Assembly (NCBI GenBank): GCA_021825285.1
Contig: JAKAHW010000023.1
Location: forward strand, 1-10,974
DNA: 10,974 nucleotides
Direction: 5' to 3'
DNA from: a bacterium
GTDB taxonomy: Bacteria; Patescibacteria; Microgenomatia; Levybacterales; GWA1-39-11
Below the pieces are notes generated by a model, which made no database searches, was not told the DNA's origin, and worked only from the letters and a program-made list of their open reading frames with translations. Position numbers and translations under genes: made by a program. Shown piece after piece: positions 1-7,294 of the stretch. Every line of letters starts with the position of its first letter. The first letter of the stretch is position 1.

Positions 1-2056
1 CTTCGTTTCTTTCGTCAAACTCAGACGCAACCTCCTGATTATCACGATCCGTTCCCAGAACAAGCATTGTCAAATCATTCGAACCGATTGAAACGCCGTC
101 GATACCAGCCTTAATGAATTCTTCAATTAAAATTACGTTTGAAGGAATCTCAGCCATCATAAACAACTTAAAAGTATGGCTTCTCTTGAGATGGACGGAC
201 ACAATGTTTTTAACCGCTTCGAGCTCCCTAATAGTTCTTACAAAAGGGATCATTAAATTCAAATTATTTAATCCTTTTTTCTCTCGTACAAATTTTATTG
301 CTTCAAGCTCAAGTTTAAAAACCTTCGGGTCATGAACATAACGAAATGCGCCCCTATACCCAAGCATTGGGTTCGGCTCAACAGGCTCGTAGTCTTTGCC
401 TCCGGATAAATTGCGGTATTCGTTCGACTTAAAATCGGTCGCGCGATATATAACTGGTCTCGGGTAAAATGCGGCGCAAATTGTTTCAAGACCTCCCGCT
501 AATTTTTCAATAAATATTTTTTCTTTTTTGTCAGCGATCATTTTTTTGGGATGGGTACCGATTTCAGCAATCATAAATTCCGCACGCAAGAGTCCTATCC
601 CGTCAACATTTTCTAAAGAAATTTTATCTGCCAATTCGGGCTCTGCCAAATTTACATAAATTTTTGTTGCTGTTTTAAAGCGGGTAGAGTCAATATGATC
701 ATTTTTTTGCTCAATAGCAATACTCCCAGAAAATATCTCACCTGTTTTACCGTTTACCGTAACTGTTTGCCCATCTTTTAAGATTTTTGTTGCATTTGGA
801 ACACCGACTACGGCAGGAATTCCAAATTCACGCGATACAATTGCGGCATGTGATGTTCTTCCGCCTTGCTCCGTAATTATCGCCTTTGATTTTTTCATCG
901 CCGGAACATAATCCGGATTTGTGTAAGGAGCAACCAGAATGTCTCCGGGATTTATTTTTCCTATTTGCTTTGGGCTTTCCAAAATCTTAACACAGCCAAT
1001 TCCTATTCCAGGGCTCGCAGGGTCTCCAATCAAAATTGGGTGGGTGCTTTTGGTGAAAGGTGTCTTTCCGACTTCTTTTTTTTGGTCGGAATCTTTATTT
1101 TCAAGGGTTGTTATAGGTCTGGTTTGGACGATATATAATTTTCCATCTTCTTTTGCCCACTCAATGTCTTGGGGAAAGTAATAGTGCTTTTCTATTTTCG
1201 CCCCAATTTCGGCAAGTTTAATAATTTCGCTGTCTTTAATTTTTTGCCTGATTTGCCATAATAAAGGAACTTTTACTTCTTTATTTTCAACACTCGCTTT
1301 TACCAACATTACTTTCTGGTCTGATCTTGTTTTCTTAAGAATGTGGAAATTAGTTTTACTTACTTCATAATGGTCAGGATTAACCCTTCCTTGAACTATA
1401 TATTCCCCAAGACCGTATATTGACTCAATAACAATTCTATCTTTCCTGTTAGTGACAGGATCTACGGTAAACATAACTCCCGAACATTCCGACTCCACCA
1501 TTTTTTGGACAACAAGCGCTATCCCGTTCTTCAAATGGTCAATTTTCTTTTCATTTCGGTAATACACTGACCTTGCCTCAAACAACGACGCCCATGCCTC
1601 CCTAACTTTTGCAACTAAAGCCGCTTCGCCTTTGATGTTTAAAAATGTCTCATTTTGCCCCGCAAAAGAAGCTTCTTTGGAGTCTTCAGATGTCGCCGAA
1701 GAACGAATAGCAACAAGGGGATTTTCCCCCAAATGAGAATAAGAAGAAAAAACGGAGTGAACAACATCTTGAGGAACGGGAGATTCAACAATAATTTTCC
1801 TTATATGTCTTGCTACCTGATTTAGCGAGTCTGTGCTGGCAAAATTGATGGTTCCAAGAAGATGGCCTATCTTATCAGTCAATTGGTTTCTTTTAAGGAA
1901 AGTGAAGTAAGAATTTGCGGTTATAACAAAACCGGGAGGGACAGGAAATCCTGCCTGAATCATTTCTCCTAAATTGGCTCCTTTTCCACCAACAACATTT
2001 GTATCATCTTTATCAACCTGCCTTAATGACACAACAAATTCAGTTGGCTTTACCAT
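1..2056 (-). CDS. ppsA: Phosphoenolpyruvate synthase (pyruvate, water dikinase), C-terminus cut by window edge
   Basis: Converts pyruvate, ATP and water to PEP, AMP and phosphate, the entry step of gluconeogenesis in the cytoplasm. My translation of the minus strand from the ATG at 2056 gives 685 residues with no stop before the left edge. In order I see the ATP-grasp start (VGGKGANLGEM, about residues 22-32), the RSSATSEDSKEASFAGQNETF nucleotide-binding stretch split across residues near 120-140, SGVMFTVDP, the swivelling phosphohistidine domain with GGRTSHAAIVSRE (His403, compare His421 of E. coli PpsA), and the PEP/pyruvate barrel with GLLRAEF, TDFKSNEY, NPMLGYRG and GSNDLTMLVLGTDRD. The family is usually about 750-800 residues, so roughly the last 70-110, including the catalytic cysteine, lie outside. 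The start has no Shine-Dalgarno sequence but a -10-like box sits 6 bases before it. The gene follows the small membrane protein after 40 bases. Confidence 0.96.
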   Translation of the reverse strand, partial: MVKPTEFVVSLRQVDKDDTNVVGGKGANLGEMIQAGFPVPPGFVITANSYFTFLKRNQLTDKIGHLLGTINFASTDSLNQVARHIRKIIVESPVPQDVVHSVFSSYSHLGENPLVAIRSSATSEDSKEASFAGQNETFLNIKGEAALVAKVREAWASLFEARSVYYRNEKKIDHLKNGIALVVQKMVESECSGVMFTVDPVTNRKDRIVIESIYGLGEYIVQGRVNPDHYEVSKTNFHILKKTRSDQKVMLVKASVENKEVKVPLLWQIRQKIKDSEIIKLAEIGAKIEKHYYFPQDIEWAKEDGKLYIVQTRPITTLENKDSDQKKEVGKTPFTKSTHPILIGDPASPGIGIGCVKILESPKQIGKINPGDILVAPYTNPDYVPAMKKSKAIITEQGGRTSHAAIVSREFGIPAVVGVPNATKILKDGQTVTVNGKTGEIFSGSIAIEQKNDHIDSTRFKTATKIYVNLAEPELADKISLENVDGIGLLRAEFMIAEIGTHPKKMIADKKEKIFIEKLAGGLETICAAFYPRPVIYRATDFKSNEYRNLSGGKDYEPVEPNPMLGYRGAFRYVHDPKVFKLELEAIKFVREKKGLNNLNLMIPFVRTIRELEAVKNIVSVHLKRSHTFKLFMMAEIPSNVILIEEFIKAGIDGVSIGSNDLTMLVLGTDRDNQEVASEFDERNE

Positions 2057-2062
2057 ATATCT

Positions 2063-2091
2063 ATTGTGGGGGAATTTTTTAAAAAATGCAA
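2063..2091 (-). promoter_or_regulatory. Putative ppsA promoter, leaderless-type spacing
   Basis: On the minus strand, TTGCAT (2091-2086) is followed after 17 bases by CACAAT (2068-2063), then 6 bases to the ATG at 2056. A start site about 7 bases after the -10 would fall on or next to the A of the ATG. The spacer carries a T6A6 tract, which could bend the DNA. Both boxes match consensus only 4 of 6, so this is moderate evidence, supported by the same geometry at other genes here. Confidence 0.4.
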
Positions 2092-2096
2092 GAGAT

Positions 2097-2564
2097 TTAC
2101 AGCGGCTTAAAAGAAGAGAAAACGTTAAAAATCGTTTTTCTGTTTTGATTGTATGGTGGGTTAACATGAGCAATTACGGAAACAGCAGCTCCGTTTAAAG
2201 GTGACAAAATGCCCCAAACTTCCAAGCCATTATTGTCAACCGAAGAGCACGCCGCGACATCACTTTTTCCCAGTTTTACCCTCTTCAAGCTTTTAGGATC
2301 GCATCCCCCACCAAAACCTTTTCCTACTAATATTTGAACTGAGCCCTCACTCCCTTTCAAAAAAACTCCTTTGGCCAACGGTTCTGTCGTTTTTTCCGCT
2401 TTCCAAGAATTAGGATAGCCGACGGAAAACCTTTCTCCACTAAATAAATCCCAGTGTTTTCCAAAGTATAATATAGCAGTAAAAATAAGTATAATTACGA
2501 ATGGGAGTAGAATTTTAAGGTTAAATAATGTTAAATTTTTTATCTCCTTCTTTTTTTTCTTCAT
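2097..2564 (-). CDS. Small membrane-anchored protein with extracytoplasmic PsbP-like domain, function unknown
   Basis: A 155-residue protein from the ATG at 2564. It starts with a lysine-rich cytoplasmic tip (MKKKKKEIKN), then one hydrophobic helix (about residues 18-34, ILLPFVIILIFTAILYF), then an outside domain of about 115 residues. That domain opens with FSVGYPNSWKAEK (46-58), resembling the F-x-YP-x-W-x-x-E start of PsbP/Mog1-like domains found in small secreted bacterial proteins; this is a pattern match only. C88 and C106 are the only cysteines and could form a disulfide. A TTG at 2603 would add 13 residues, but it coincides with the -35 box of a good promoter that points to the ATG, so I prefer the shorter form. 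It lies between the isomerase and ppsA; no link to sugar metabolism is shown by its sequence. Confidence 0.75.
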   Translation of the reverse strand: MKKKKKEIKNLTLFNLKILLPFVIILIFTAILYFGKHWDLFSGERFSVGYPNSWKAEKTTEPLAKGVFLKGSEGSVQILVGKGFGGGCDPKSLKRVKLGKSDVAACSSVDNNGLEVWGILSPLNGAAVSVIAHVNPPYNQNRKTIFNVFSSFKPL

Positions 2565-2573
2565 ACCAATTAA

Positions 2574-2603
2574 ATTATGCGGATATTGTAGTTTGTAAGT
2601 CAA
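2574..2603 (-). promoter_or_regulatory. Sigma70-like promoter of the small membrane protein gene
   Basis: TTGACT (2603-2598), an 18-base spacer and CATAAT (2579-2574), each 5 of 6 to consensus, followed by 9 bases and the ATG at 2564. The expected transcript start lies 2-3 bases before the ATG, and no Shine-Dalgarno sequence is present, so a nearly leaderless mRNA is predicted. The -35 overlaps the alternative TTG start, which argues against that start. Confidence 0.6.
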
Positions 2604-2610
2604 GAAGAAG

Positions 2611-3657
2611 TTACGATTCTGCTAATATATGTTTTAGATCTTCAACCATAGCTACCGGAGTAGGATCTTGATTATAGGACAGGGCTAGATAATATGACGT
2701 AAAATCTCCTATTAATACTGTGGAAAAGATTTTATAAAAAGCGTTTCCTTCTTCCATATCCAATATCTGGGTGTCTATTCCTTTCTGATTTATCAATTTT
2801 GCCGTAATTTCGTAGCGTTTGAAATTTCTTGGATGGTCTTGTCCATCCCGTAACATAATTGCTATAAATTTGGCTTGAGGATTTGTGTGACCAACCATTT
2901 CATTATGATTTAATTCCGGAAAGAAATTCCAAAAAGCAGGAGTTTTTGCATTTTCATTTATTTTTATCTTCCAAACCATTGCTATAGAGGAGAATTTTGA
3001 TGACGCGTAAATTATTGGTGTTTTACCTTTAATCTTTTCTGCTAAAGCTTTCCCTTTTTCTTCAAAATTACTCATATTTTCGTTAAGTTTTTTTGCACCT
3101 TCTATAATTTCTTGACTCTTGTCAGGAGCAAGCCCGTGATTTACCAAAATTTGGTAAAAAGCACTAAAGAAATAACCTGTTCCCATTCTCGGTTGGAAAT
3201 TATCAAAAGGATAAGGAAGCTTAACAAAAGGAGTTGATGAACCGAGACTCATCTTTTCGACATCACCGGCATGAGCAACACCAATTGAAGGAAGCTTATT
3301 GTCCAAAGTCTCCTGGAAGCATGATATTGTCTCCTCAGTCGTCCCAGAATATGAGCTCAATATGTTCAAACACTTATCATAAGACTCAGGAGGTAAAGGA
3401 TAATACCTATTAGGAATTATTATGACCGGGGATATTTTTCCTTTGTTTTGGGAAAGATAATCATAAACATATGAATTTAAAAGGTTTACGGGCAAAGCCG
3501 ATCCCCCCATCCCGCTAACAACAACTTTATTGAACTCTCCCTCGACTTTTACGTCTTTTGCGAGCTTAAAACCCTCTTCAAATTGGTTTGGAAAATCTAA
3601 AATAAATTGCCTGAAATTAGACGGATCTTGCGGGTTATTTGACTGATTATTCTCCAT
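2611..3657 (-). CDS. Bifunctional phosphoglucose/phosphomannose isomerase, SIS family
   Basis: Interconverts fructose-6-phosphate with glucose-6-phosphate and with mannose-6-phosphate (EC 5.3.1.9 and 5.3.1.8), feeding sugar phosphates to glycan synthesis or glycolysis. The 348-residue length fits the short archaeal/bacterial PGI/PMI group rather than the long classical PGI. Visible signatures are the SIS sugar-phosphate loop SGMGGSA (48-54), the phosphate-binding SYSGTTEET (102-110), QPRMGTGY (155-162), a KIKINENAKTPAFWN segment leading into ELNHNE (248-253), which carries catalytic-region residues of this group, and the C-terminal DPTPVAMVEDLK (331-342). The ATG at 3657 has no Shine-Dalgarno site and only weak -10-like sequence in the AT-rich 40 bases before it. 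It lies 40 bases after the phosphohexomutase stop, so joint transcription with that gene is likely, and the product-substrate relation (Glc-6-P or Man-6-P to the 1-phosphate) supports this pairing. Confidence 0.93.
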   Translation of the reverse strand: MENNQSNNPQDPSNFRQFILDFPNQFEEGFKLAKDVKVEGEFNKVVVSGMGGSALPVNLLNSYVYDYLSQNKGKISPVIIIPNRYYPLPPESYDKCLNILSSYSGTTEETISCFQETLDNKLPSIGVAHAGDVEKMSLGSSTPFVKLPYPFDNFQPRMGTGYFFSAFYQILVNHGLAPDKSQEIIEGAKKLNENMSNFEEKGKALAEKIKGKTPIIYASSKFSSIAMVWKIKINENAKTPAFWNFFPELNHNEMVGHTNPQAKFIAIMLRDGQDHPRNFKRYEITAKLINQKGIDTQILDMEEGNAFYKIFSTVLIGDFTSYYLALSYNQDPTPVAMVEDLKHILAES

Positions 3658-3697
3658 TTAATATTTAGAATTTAACACTTACTTAGGCTTTAGAAAC

Positions 3698-5497
3698 TTA
3701 CCAGTGGCTCTTAATTTTTAAGCCACGCTCTTTTTTACCTAAAATTTTATCCTGATACTCATAAAAAGAATCTTCTATTCGTTGCGCCATTTCGTCTACT
3801 TCTTTTTTTGTTTTTTCCAGATCTCCATTCACCTCACCATAGGTCTGAAGATAATATTTAAATTGAGGTTGGGTACCGGATGGTCTCGTAAGCAATCTTA
3901 TCCTCTCGTCTTCGGAAAGGATAAAAGTAATTTCGTCCCCAGTAACACCTGCTTTATAATTCTCGGGCTTTCTTTGATCTTCTGGAAGTTTGTCCACAAT
4001 TTTCACTACAGGCAAGCCAGCTATTTCTTTGGGTGGATTAGCACGAAAAGCCTTGTAAAGCTTAACTATATCTTCAAAACCTTCTCTTCCGAATGATTCA
4101 ACCTGATAAAGGACATTGCGGTAGTAGCCATATTTAAGGTAAATTTCGTTTAAGTAGTCAGCAACTGTCTTTCCTTGGTCTTTGAGGAATGACACCATTT
4201 CTGCAGCAGTTACTGCTCCAATATCTCCGCCTTTATCACGGATAAAATCCCCACGACAATAACCACAAGTGTCTTCAAAAGAGAAAATAAAATTCTTTGA
4301 ATCTTTCATTTTTCCAACGTATTCCCCCATCCATTTATAACCAACCAAAAAGTCATCGACAAACTTTATGCCAAACGCTTTTGCGATGTCAGTAGCAAGA
4401 GTCGTAGAAGCATAGGTTTTTAAATAAATTAAGTCATTAAGCATTTTTCCTTCTTTCTGATATAAAGAAAGAATAAAATAAAGCATTGCAGAGGCAATCT
4501 CGTTGGCCGTAAAGTAAGTTAATTTATTGGAGTTGATGTCGGTCCTAAAGGAAGCTGCAAAACGACAACCATCCGGATCGGTACATATTGCCATATCTGC
4601 TCCTATTTGCTCTCCAAATTTCGTTGTAGGAGCCAATACTTCTTCAAATTCAGGATTGATGTAATCCCTAAAAGCTCCTGGAAAATTTTCATCGGGTTCT
4701 GCCTGTTCAGCCAAAACAGTAACGTCATATCCTTCCCTTTGAAGAATGGGCAATGCGTTGGTTATTCCTGAGCTATTAAGTGGACTGAATGCAATTTTTG
4801 CCGATCTCGTTTTTACTAAAGATAAGTCTCTTATTTTTTGAAAATAAGCCTCATCCACTTCTTTTCCTATTGATTTCACAAGACCTTGGTTTTCAGCCTC
4901 CTCAAAACTCATCTTTTTAATATCGGTAACATCCAAAACGAGTTGCATGAATTTTTGGTCAAGTGGGGGGACGACTTGTCCACCGTCAGTCCAGAAAAAT
5001 TTGAAACCGTTGTCGGTTCTTGGGTTATGCGATGCGGTAAGCTGGACTCCGGCTATTGTCTCCAGATGCCGAACAGCAAATGAAACCTCCGGTGTTGCCC
5101 TAATCCCATCAAAAAGAAAGGTTTTTATGCCATTTGCTCCTAAAACGGCACAAGTTAGCTCTGCAAACCTCCTTGAATTTTTGCGAACTTCATGGCTGAC
5201 AATTACCCCTTTATCTTTTGCCTCTTGTCCAAAATCATCAATAAAGTTTGCCAGTCCTTGTGCAGCCTCTCCGATAGTCCGAAGATTTATTCTATTTGGA
5301 CCAGCACCAATTTTCCCGCGAATTCCTCCCGTTCCGATTCTAATATGGGTATAAAATGCATCTTCTAATTCTTTCCAGTCCTGCCTTTTGATTACATCCT
5401 CTATCTCGTTTTTATATTCGGAAAATTCTTCTTCGGTCAACCACTTTTGAAGATTATCATATGCCTCGGGAGAAATTTTTGTTTTTACTTCTTCCAT
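3698..5497 (-). CDS. Phosphoglucomutase/phosphomannomutase, alpha-D-phosphohexomutase superfamily, altered metal loop
   Basis: Expected to move phosphate between O6 and O1 of glucose or mannose. At 599 residues it is close to the PGM2/PgcA-like branch. Seen in order: GTGGIRGKIG (55-64), the phosphoserine loop TASHNPRTDNGFKFF with Ser156, the metal-binding loop DPDGCR (307-312), the sugar-binding region EDTCGY (408-413), and the phosphate-binding loop RPSGTQPQFK (538-547). Three sites differ from the usual patterns: the third metal aspartate of D-x-D-x-D is Cys311, the usual E-E-S-x-G is EDTCG, and the usual RPSGTEP is RPSGTQP. I checked the Cys311 codon (TGT) directly. The phosphoserine loop is intact, so activity is plausible but metal binding may differ. 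ATG at 5497, with a TAAAAT box 6 bases before it and no Shine-Dalgarno site. The gene follows holA by 69 bases and precedes the isomerase by 40. Confidence 0.93.
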   Translation of the reverse strand: MEEVKTKISPEAYDNLQKWLTEEEFSEYKNEIEDVIKRQDWKELEDAFYTHIRIGTGGIRGKIGAGPNRINLRTIGEAAQGLANFIDDFGQEAKDKGVIVSHEVRKNSRRFAELTCAVLGANGIKTFLFDGIRATPEVSFAVRHLETIAGVQLTASHNPRTDNGFKFFWTDGGQVVPPLDQKFMQLVLDVTDIKKMSFEEAENQGLVKSIGKEVDEAYFQKIRDLSLVKTRSAKIAFSPLNSSGITNALPILQREGYDVTVLAEQAEPDENFPGAFRDYINPEFEEVLAPTTKFGEQIGADMAICTDPDGCRFAASFRTDINSNKLTYFTANEIASAMLYFILSLYQKEGKMLNDLIYLKTYASTTLATDIAKAFGIKFVDDFLVGYKWMGEYVGKMKDSKNFIFSFEDTCGYCRGDFIRDKGGDIGAVTAAEMVSFLKDQGKTVADYLNEIYLKYGYYRNVLYQVESFGREGFEDIVKLYKAFRANPPKEIAGLPVVKIVDKLPEDQRKPENYKAGVTGDEITFILSEDERIRLLTRPSGTQPQFKYYLQTYGEVNGDLEKTKKEVDEMAQRIEDSFYEYQDKILGKKERGLKIKSHW

Positions 5498-5503
5498 TCA
5501 ACT

Positions 5504-5509
5504 ATTTTA
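5504..5509 (-). promoter_or_regulatory. Putative -10 box of the phosphohexomutase gene
   Basis: TAAAAT (5 of 6 to TATAAT) lies 6 bases before the ATG at 5497, in the 69-base gap after holA. I see no convincing -35 at 17 bases (AGATTT). Its spacing agrees with the leaderless-type starts elsewhere in this window, but in AT-rich DNA a lone hexamer is weak evidence. Confidence 0.3.
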
Positions 5510-5566
5510 ATTGCTAAGTGTTGGGAAAATCTGGACGTTTTCCTGACGAAAAAGCAGTAAGTAAAA

Positions 5567-6256
5567 CTATAACTCGGAGAGCAGCAATATGTCAAGATGT
5601 TGGATAAGCTCTTGTGGTAAATTACTCGTTTTCATTCCTTTCTCCAGCTCAAAAAGTTTTCCGTAAAAATTTGTTAATTTTTCATTTGTCCAAAAATTTG
5701 CCTGTTTTTGCAGTTTTCCTGCCTGCCAATCCTGCATATTTTTTGTATCCGAAAACTCACTTTTATTACCGTTTTTCAATTGAATTAATGTCCTTACGCG
5801 CTTTACTAATGCATAAAATATTTGTTCAGCTGTCATCTGTCCACTTAATTTATTCAATAACTCATGTTCTTTTCCTCCTTGACCTGGAATTAAACCGTCT
5901 AAAAAAACGAAATAATATTTGGGCAACTCCAAATTTTGGATTTTCGGGCTTCTAAATTTCTTAACGGAACGAAGATCAATAACCTCATCTGCCCAAACAA
6001 CAATATCCGTATCTTTTGAGTCAGAAAACTTATTTATCTCATCCCAAAATTTCTTATTTGTAAAATATTTTTTTGGATTTTCAATTACCACTATTTTTTG
6101 GGAAATAAACAAATCCTGAGCAGAAAGTTCATTCAGTAAAATTTCAAACTGTGCCTTTTCGCCATCAACTCTTGCAATTTTTGAGTCTGTTTCTAAAAAT
6201 TCCTGAAGTTTTTTCCTTGAGGTGGTTATGTCGTCGCCGTGAATTAAGTAAATCAT
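5567..6256 (-). CDS. holA: DNA polymerase III delta subunit-like protein (clamp loader), short form
   Basis: Delta is the clamp-loader subunit that opens the beta sliding clamp. The call rests on the N-terminal MIYLIHGDDITTSRKKLQEF (compare IYLIxGxDxxLxxxxL in HolA), a LNELSAQDLFISQKIVVIEN stretch (41-60) like the region after the first AAA+ strand, and the C-terminal AEQIFYALVKRVRTLIQLK (143-161) with KLQKQANFWTNEKLTNFYGKLFELEKGMKTS (181-211), which match the delta collar helices. It is 229 residues where typical HolA has about 330-350, so the middle AAA+ region is much reduced. No Walker A is seen, as expected for delta. Its ATG overlaps the upstream metallopeptidase stop in ATGA (6253-6256), so translation is probably coupled. 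A more distant delta paralogue of other function cannot be excluded. Confidence 0.7.
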   Translation of the reverse strand: MIYLIHGDDITTSRKKLQEFLETDSKIARVDGEKAQFEILLNELSAQDLFISQKIVVIENPKKYFTNKKFWDEINKFSDSKDTDIVVWADEVIDLRSVKKFRSPKIQNLELPKYYFVFLDGLIPGQGGKEHELLNKLSGQMTAEQIFYALVKRVRTLIQLKNGNKSEFSDTKNMQDWQAGKLQKQANFWTNEKLTNFYGKLFELEKGMKTSNLPQELIQHLDILLLSEL

Positions 6257-6684
6257 TTTCTCATTAATTTATAAATTTTTTCTACTTCGCGATCTATTCT
6301 TTTTCCGCCATATTTATGAGGAAGCAGACTTCCTGAAAAGTTTTTTGGGATATGAAGAAGCTCATGTATTAATACTTTTACTTTATCCTGGTCTGAAAGC
6401 CTGTCGAATTTCTCGGACAATACTTCGATAACATATGCAGGTTCTACTCTTAAAACTTCTTGGAATATTTTGGGGAATGCCCAAATTCTTGCATATGCCC
6501 GCGCTTTTGAATTGTAAGTTCTGTAGCAAAAAACCCTTCCCGGCCTCACATGGTCAAAACCGATAGCCGTGATTACTTGTTCCAACTGCTCTTGAAGCTT
6601 TCCGTCCACATTCCACTCGAGATCTTTACGAACAGTTTTCTTTCTCGTTCTAGTCTTTTTTATTTCTTTTCGTAAACCAAACAT
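6253..6684 (-). CDS. Putative zinc metallopeptidase (HELLH), CPR/archaeal-type family
   Basis: A 143-residue protein with a strongly basic N-terminus (residues 5-20, rich in K and R), a conserved-looking core FCYRTYNSKARAYARIWAFPKIF (52-74) and AYVIEVLSEKFDRLSDQDKVKVLIHELLHIPKNFSGSLLPHK (83-124). HELLH (107-111) is a zinc-binding HExxH with Glu108 as likely catalytic base, and His123 is a candidate third ligand. From memory it resembles predicted metallopeptidases of archaea and CPR bacteria (COG4900-like), with no known substrate. There is no signal peptide or membrane segment, so it should be cytoplasmic; the basic N-terminus might bind nucleic acid. It is the middle gene of a tight trio: 15 bases after the YkuK-like gene with a clear Shine-Dalgarno site, and overlapping holA by ATGA. 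Confidence 0.72.
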   Translation of the reverse strand: MFGLRKEIKKTRTRKKTVRKDLEWNVDGKLQEQLEQVITAIGFDHVRPGRVFCYRTYNSKARAYARIWAFPKIFQEVLRVEPAYVIEVLSEKFDRLSDQDKVKVLIHELLHIPKNFSGSLLPHKYGGKRIDREVEKIYKLMRK

Positions 6685-6689
6685 ATTCT

Positions 6690-6696
6690 CCCCTAT
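6690..6696 (-). promoter_or_regulatory. Shine-Dalgarno site of the metallopeptidase gene
   Basis: On the minus strand the 15-base gap reads GGGAATAGGGGAGAAT before the ATG at 6684, giving a purine-rich AGGGGAG at the usual distance. It is the clearest ribosome-binding site in the window and belongs to a gene inside a transcription unit, in contrast with the Shine-Dalgarno-free starts that sit next to promoters. Confidence 0.65.
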
Positions 6697-6699
6697 TCC

Positions 6700-7200
6700 C
6701 TAAGTATAACGGTCTGCGATATTTGATGCAGCATAAGAATGAGGTTTTGTTTTTGCTGTAAAACCATGACCGGTTACGATTCCAACAACTTCCTTTATCA
6801 TATTTCTGGTTTCACCATACTCACCCACGTCTATATGTATCTCAAGATCATAAAGAGATGAATGTCCGTTTAATTTCTCTTTCAATTCTGGGACTAAAAC
6901 TTTTGCTACATCAATTGAGGCAAGAACCTCTTGATATATCTTATCCCGAAGCGTTTTCGGAGCCGGCAGCTTCCTTTTCATCCAGAAAAATTTACCCCCA
7001 AATCCATTTCTATAAATAACAATTGCCGAAACTAGGTCAAGATTTTTATTATTTTCTATGGTTTTGACTTCCGAGTCTGTACCAATTGTAAGCTTATAAG
7101 TTTTTAATGTATCCTCTTCCAGAAATTTTTTAATAGAACCTATAACATCATCAACTGATAAATCCGTATAGGCTATATTCTGAAATTTTAAATCATCCAT
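6700..7200 (-). CDS. RNase H-like protein of the YkuK/DUF458 family
   Basis: A 166-residue protein matching the DUF458 (Bacillus YkuK) family, which is predicted to have an RNase H-like fold; its substrate is not established. The key stretches are LTIGTDSEV (38-45) at the first strand with Asp42, a long helix DKIYQEVLASIDVAK (86-100) with Glu91, LEIHIDVGEYGETRNMIKEVVGIVTGHGFTAKTKP (119-153) with Asp124, and the C-terminal SYAASNIADRYT (155-166) with Asp163. These acidic residues are placed as expected for an RNase H-like site, though which ones bind metal is inference. It heads a trio with the metallopeptidase and HolA-like genes. The ATG at 7200 has an AGGG 7-10 bases upstream that could serve as a weak ribosome site, but an extended -10 box only 10 bases upstream suggests a very short leader. 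Confidence 0.85.
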   Translation of the reverse strand: MDDLKFQNIAYTDLSVDDVIGSIKKFLEEDTLKTYKLTIGTDSEVKTIENNKNLDLVSAIVIYRNGFGGKFFWMKRKLPAPKTLRDKIYQEVLASIDVAKVLVPELKEKLNGHSSLYDLEIHIDVGEYGETRNMIKEVVGIVTGHGFTAKTKPHSYAASNIADRYT

Positions 7201-7210
7201 TTCGCCCTAT

Positions 7211-7219
7211 ATTCTACCA
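7211..7219 (-). promoter_or_regulatory. Putative extended -10 promoter of the YkuK-holA group
   Basis: TGGTAGAAT (7219-7211) fits the extended -10 TGnTATAAT with one mismatch, and ends 10 bases before the ATG at 7200. No good -35 is seen at 16-18 bases, which is acceptable for an extended -10 promoter. The predicted leader is about 3-4 bases. It would drive the YkuK-like, metallopeptidase and HolA-like genes. Confidence 0.5.
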
Positions 7220-7236
7220 CATACCGAAAACTCTGC

Positions 7237-7294
7237 TCACAATCCCAAAATAGATTTAAATATATCACTTCAAGCCTAAGATAGACTTGAAGTA
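7237..7294 (-). repeat. Degenerate tandem copy of the glycosidase gene's C-terminal codons
   Basis: The gene ends with codons for FKSILGLK then TGA (stop 7267-7265). After 31 bases the non-coding sequence again reads F-K-S-I-L-G-L-stop (7260-7237) in a shifted frame. Of the seven shared codons, two are identical and five differ, each only at the third position. This pattern suggests that both copies were once coding, for example the remnant end of a tandem paralogue. Confidence 0.55.

Noticed and set aside
939..1181. Plus-strand open frames of 60-135 codons inside ppsA, the mutase and holA
   Set aside because: They lie antisense to well-recognised genes, have no start signals and give low-complexity translations.
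2565..2603. Longer form of the small membrane protein starting at TTG 2603
   Set aside because: The TTG forms part of a -35 box in a promoter whose expected transcript begins just before the ATG at 2564, and there is no Shine-Dalgarno site for the TTG.
5524..5543. Inverted repeat GGAAAA/TTTTCC between holA and the phosphohexomutase gene
   Set aside because: The stem is only 6 bp, mostly A-T, with an 8-base loop and no T run on either strand, so it is not a credible terminator.
7268..7292. CTTCAAG/CTTGAAG inverted repeat at the glycosidase stop as a terminator
   Set aside because: The stem is 7 bp and lies inside coding sequence, and the sequence after it lacks a real T run. The tail duplication explains the odd sequence better.
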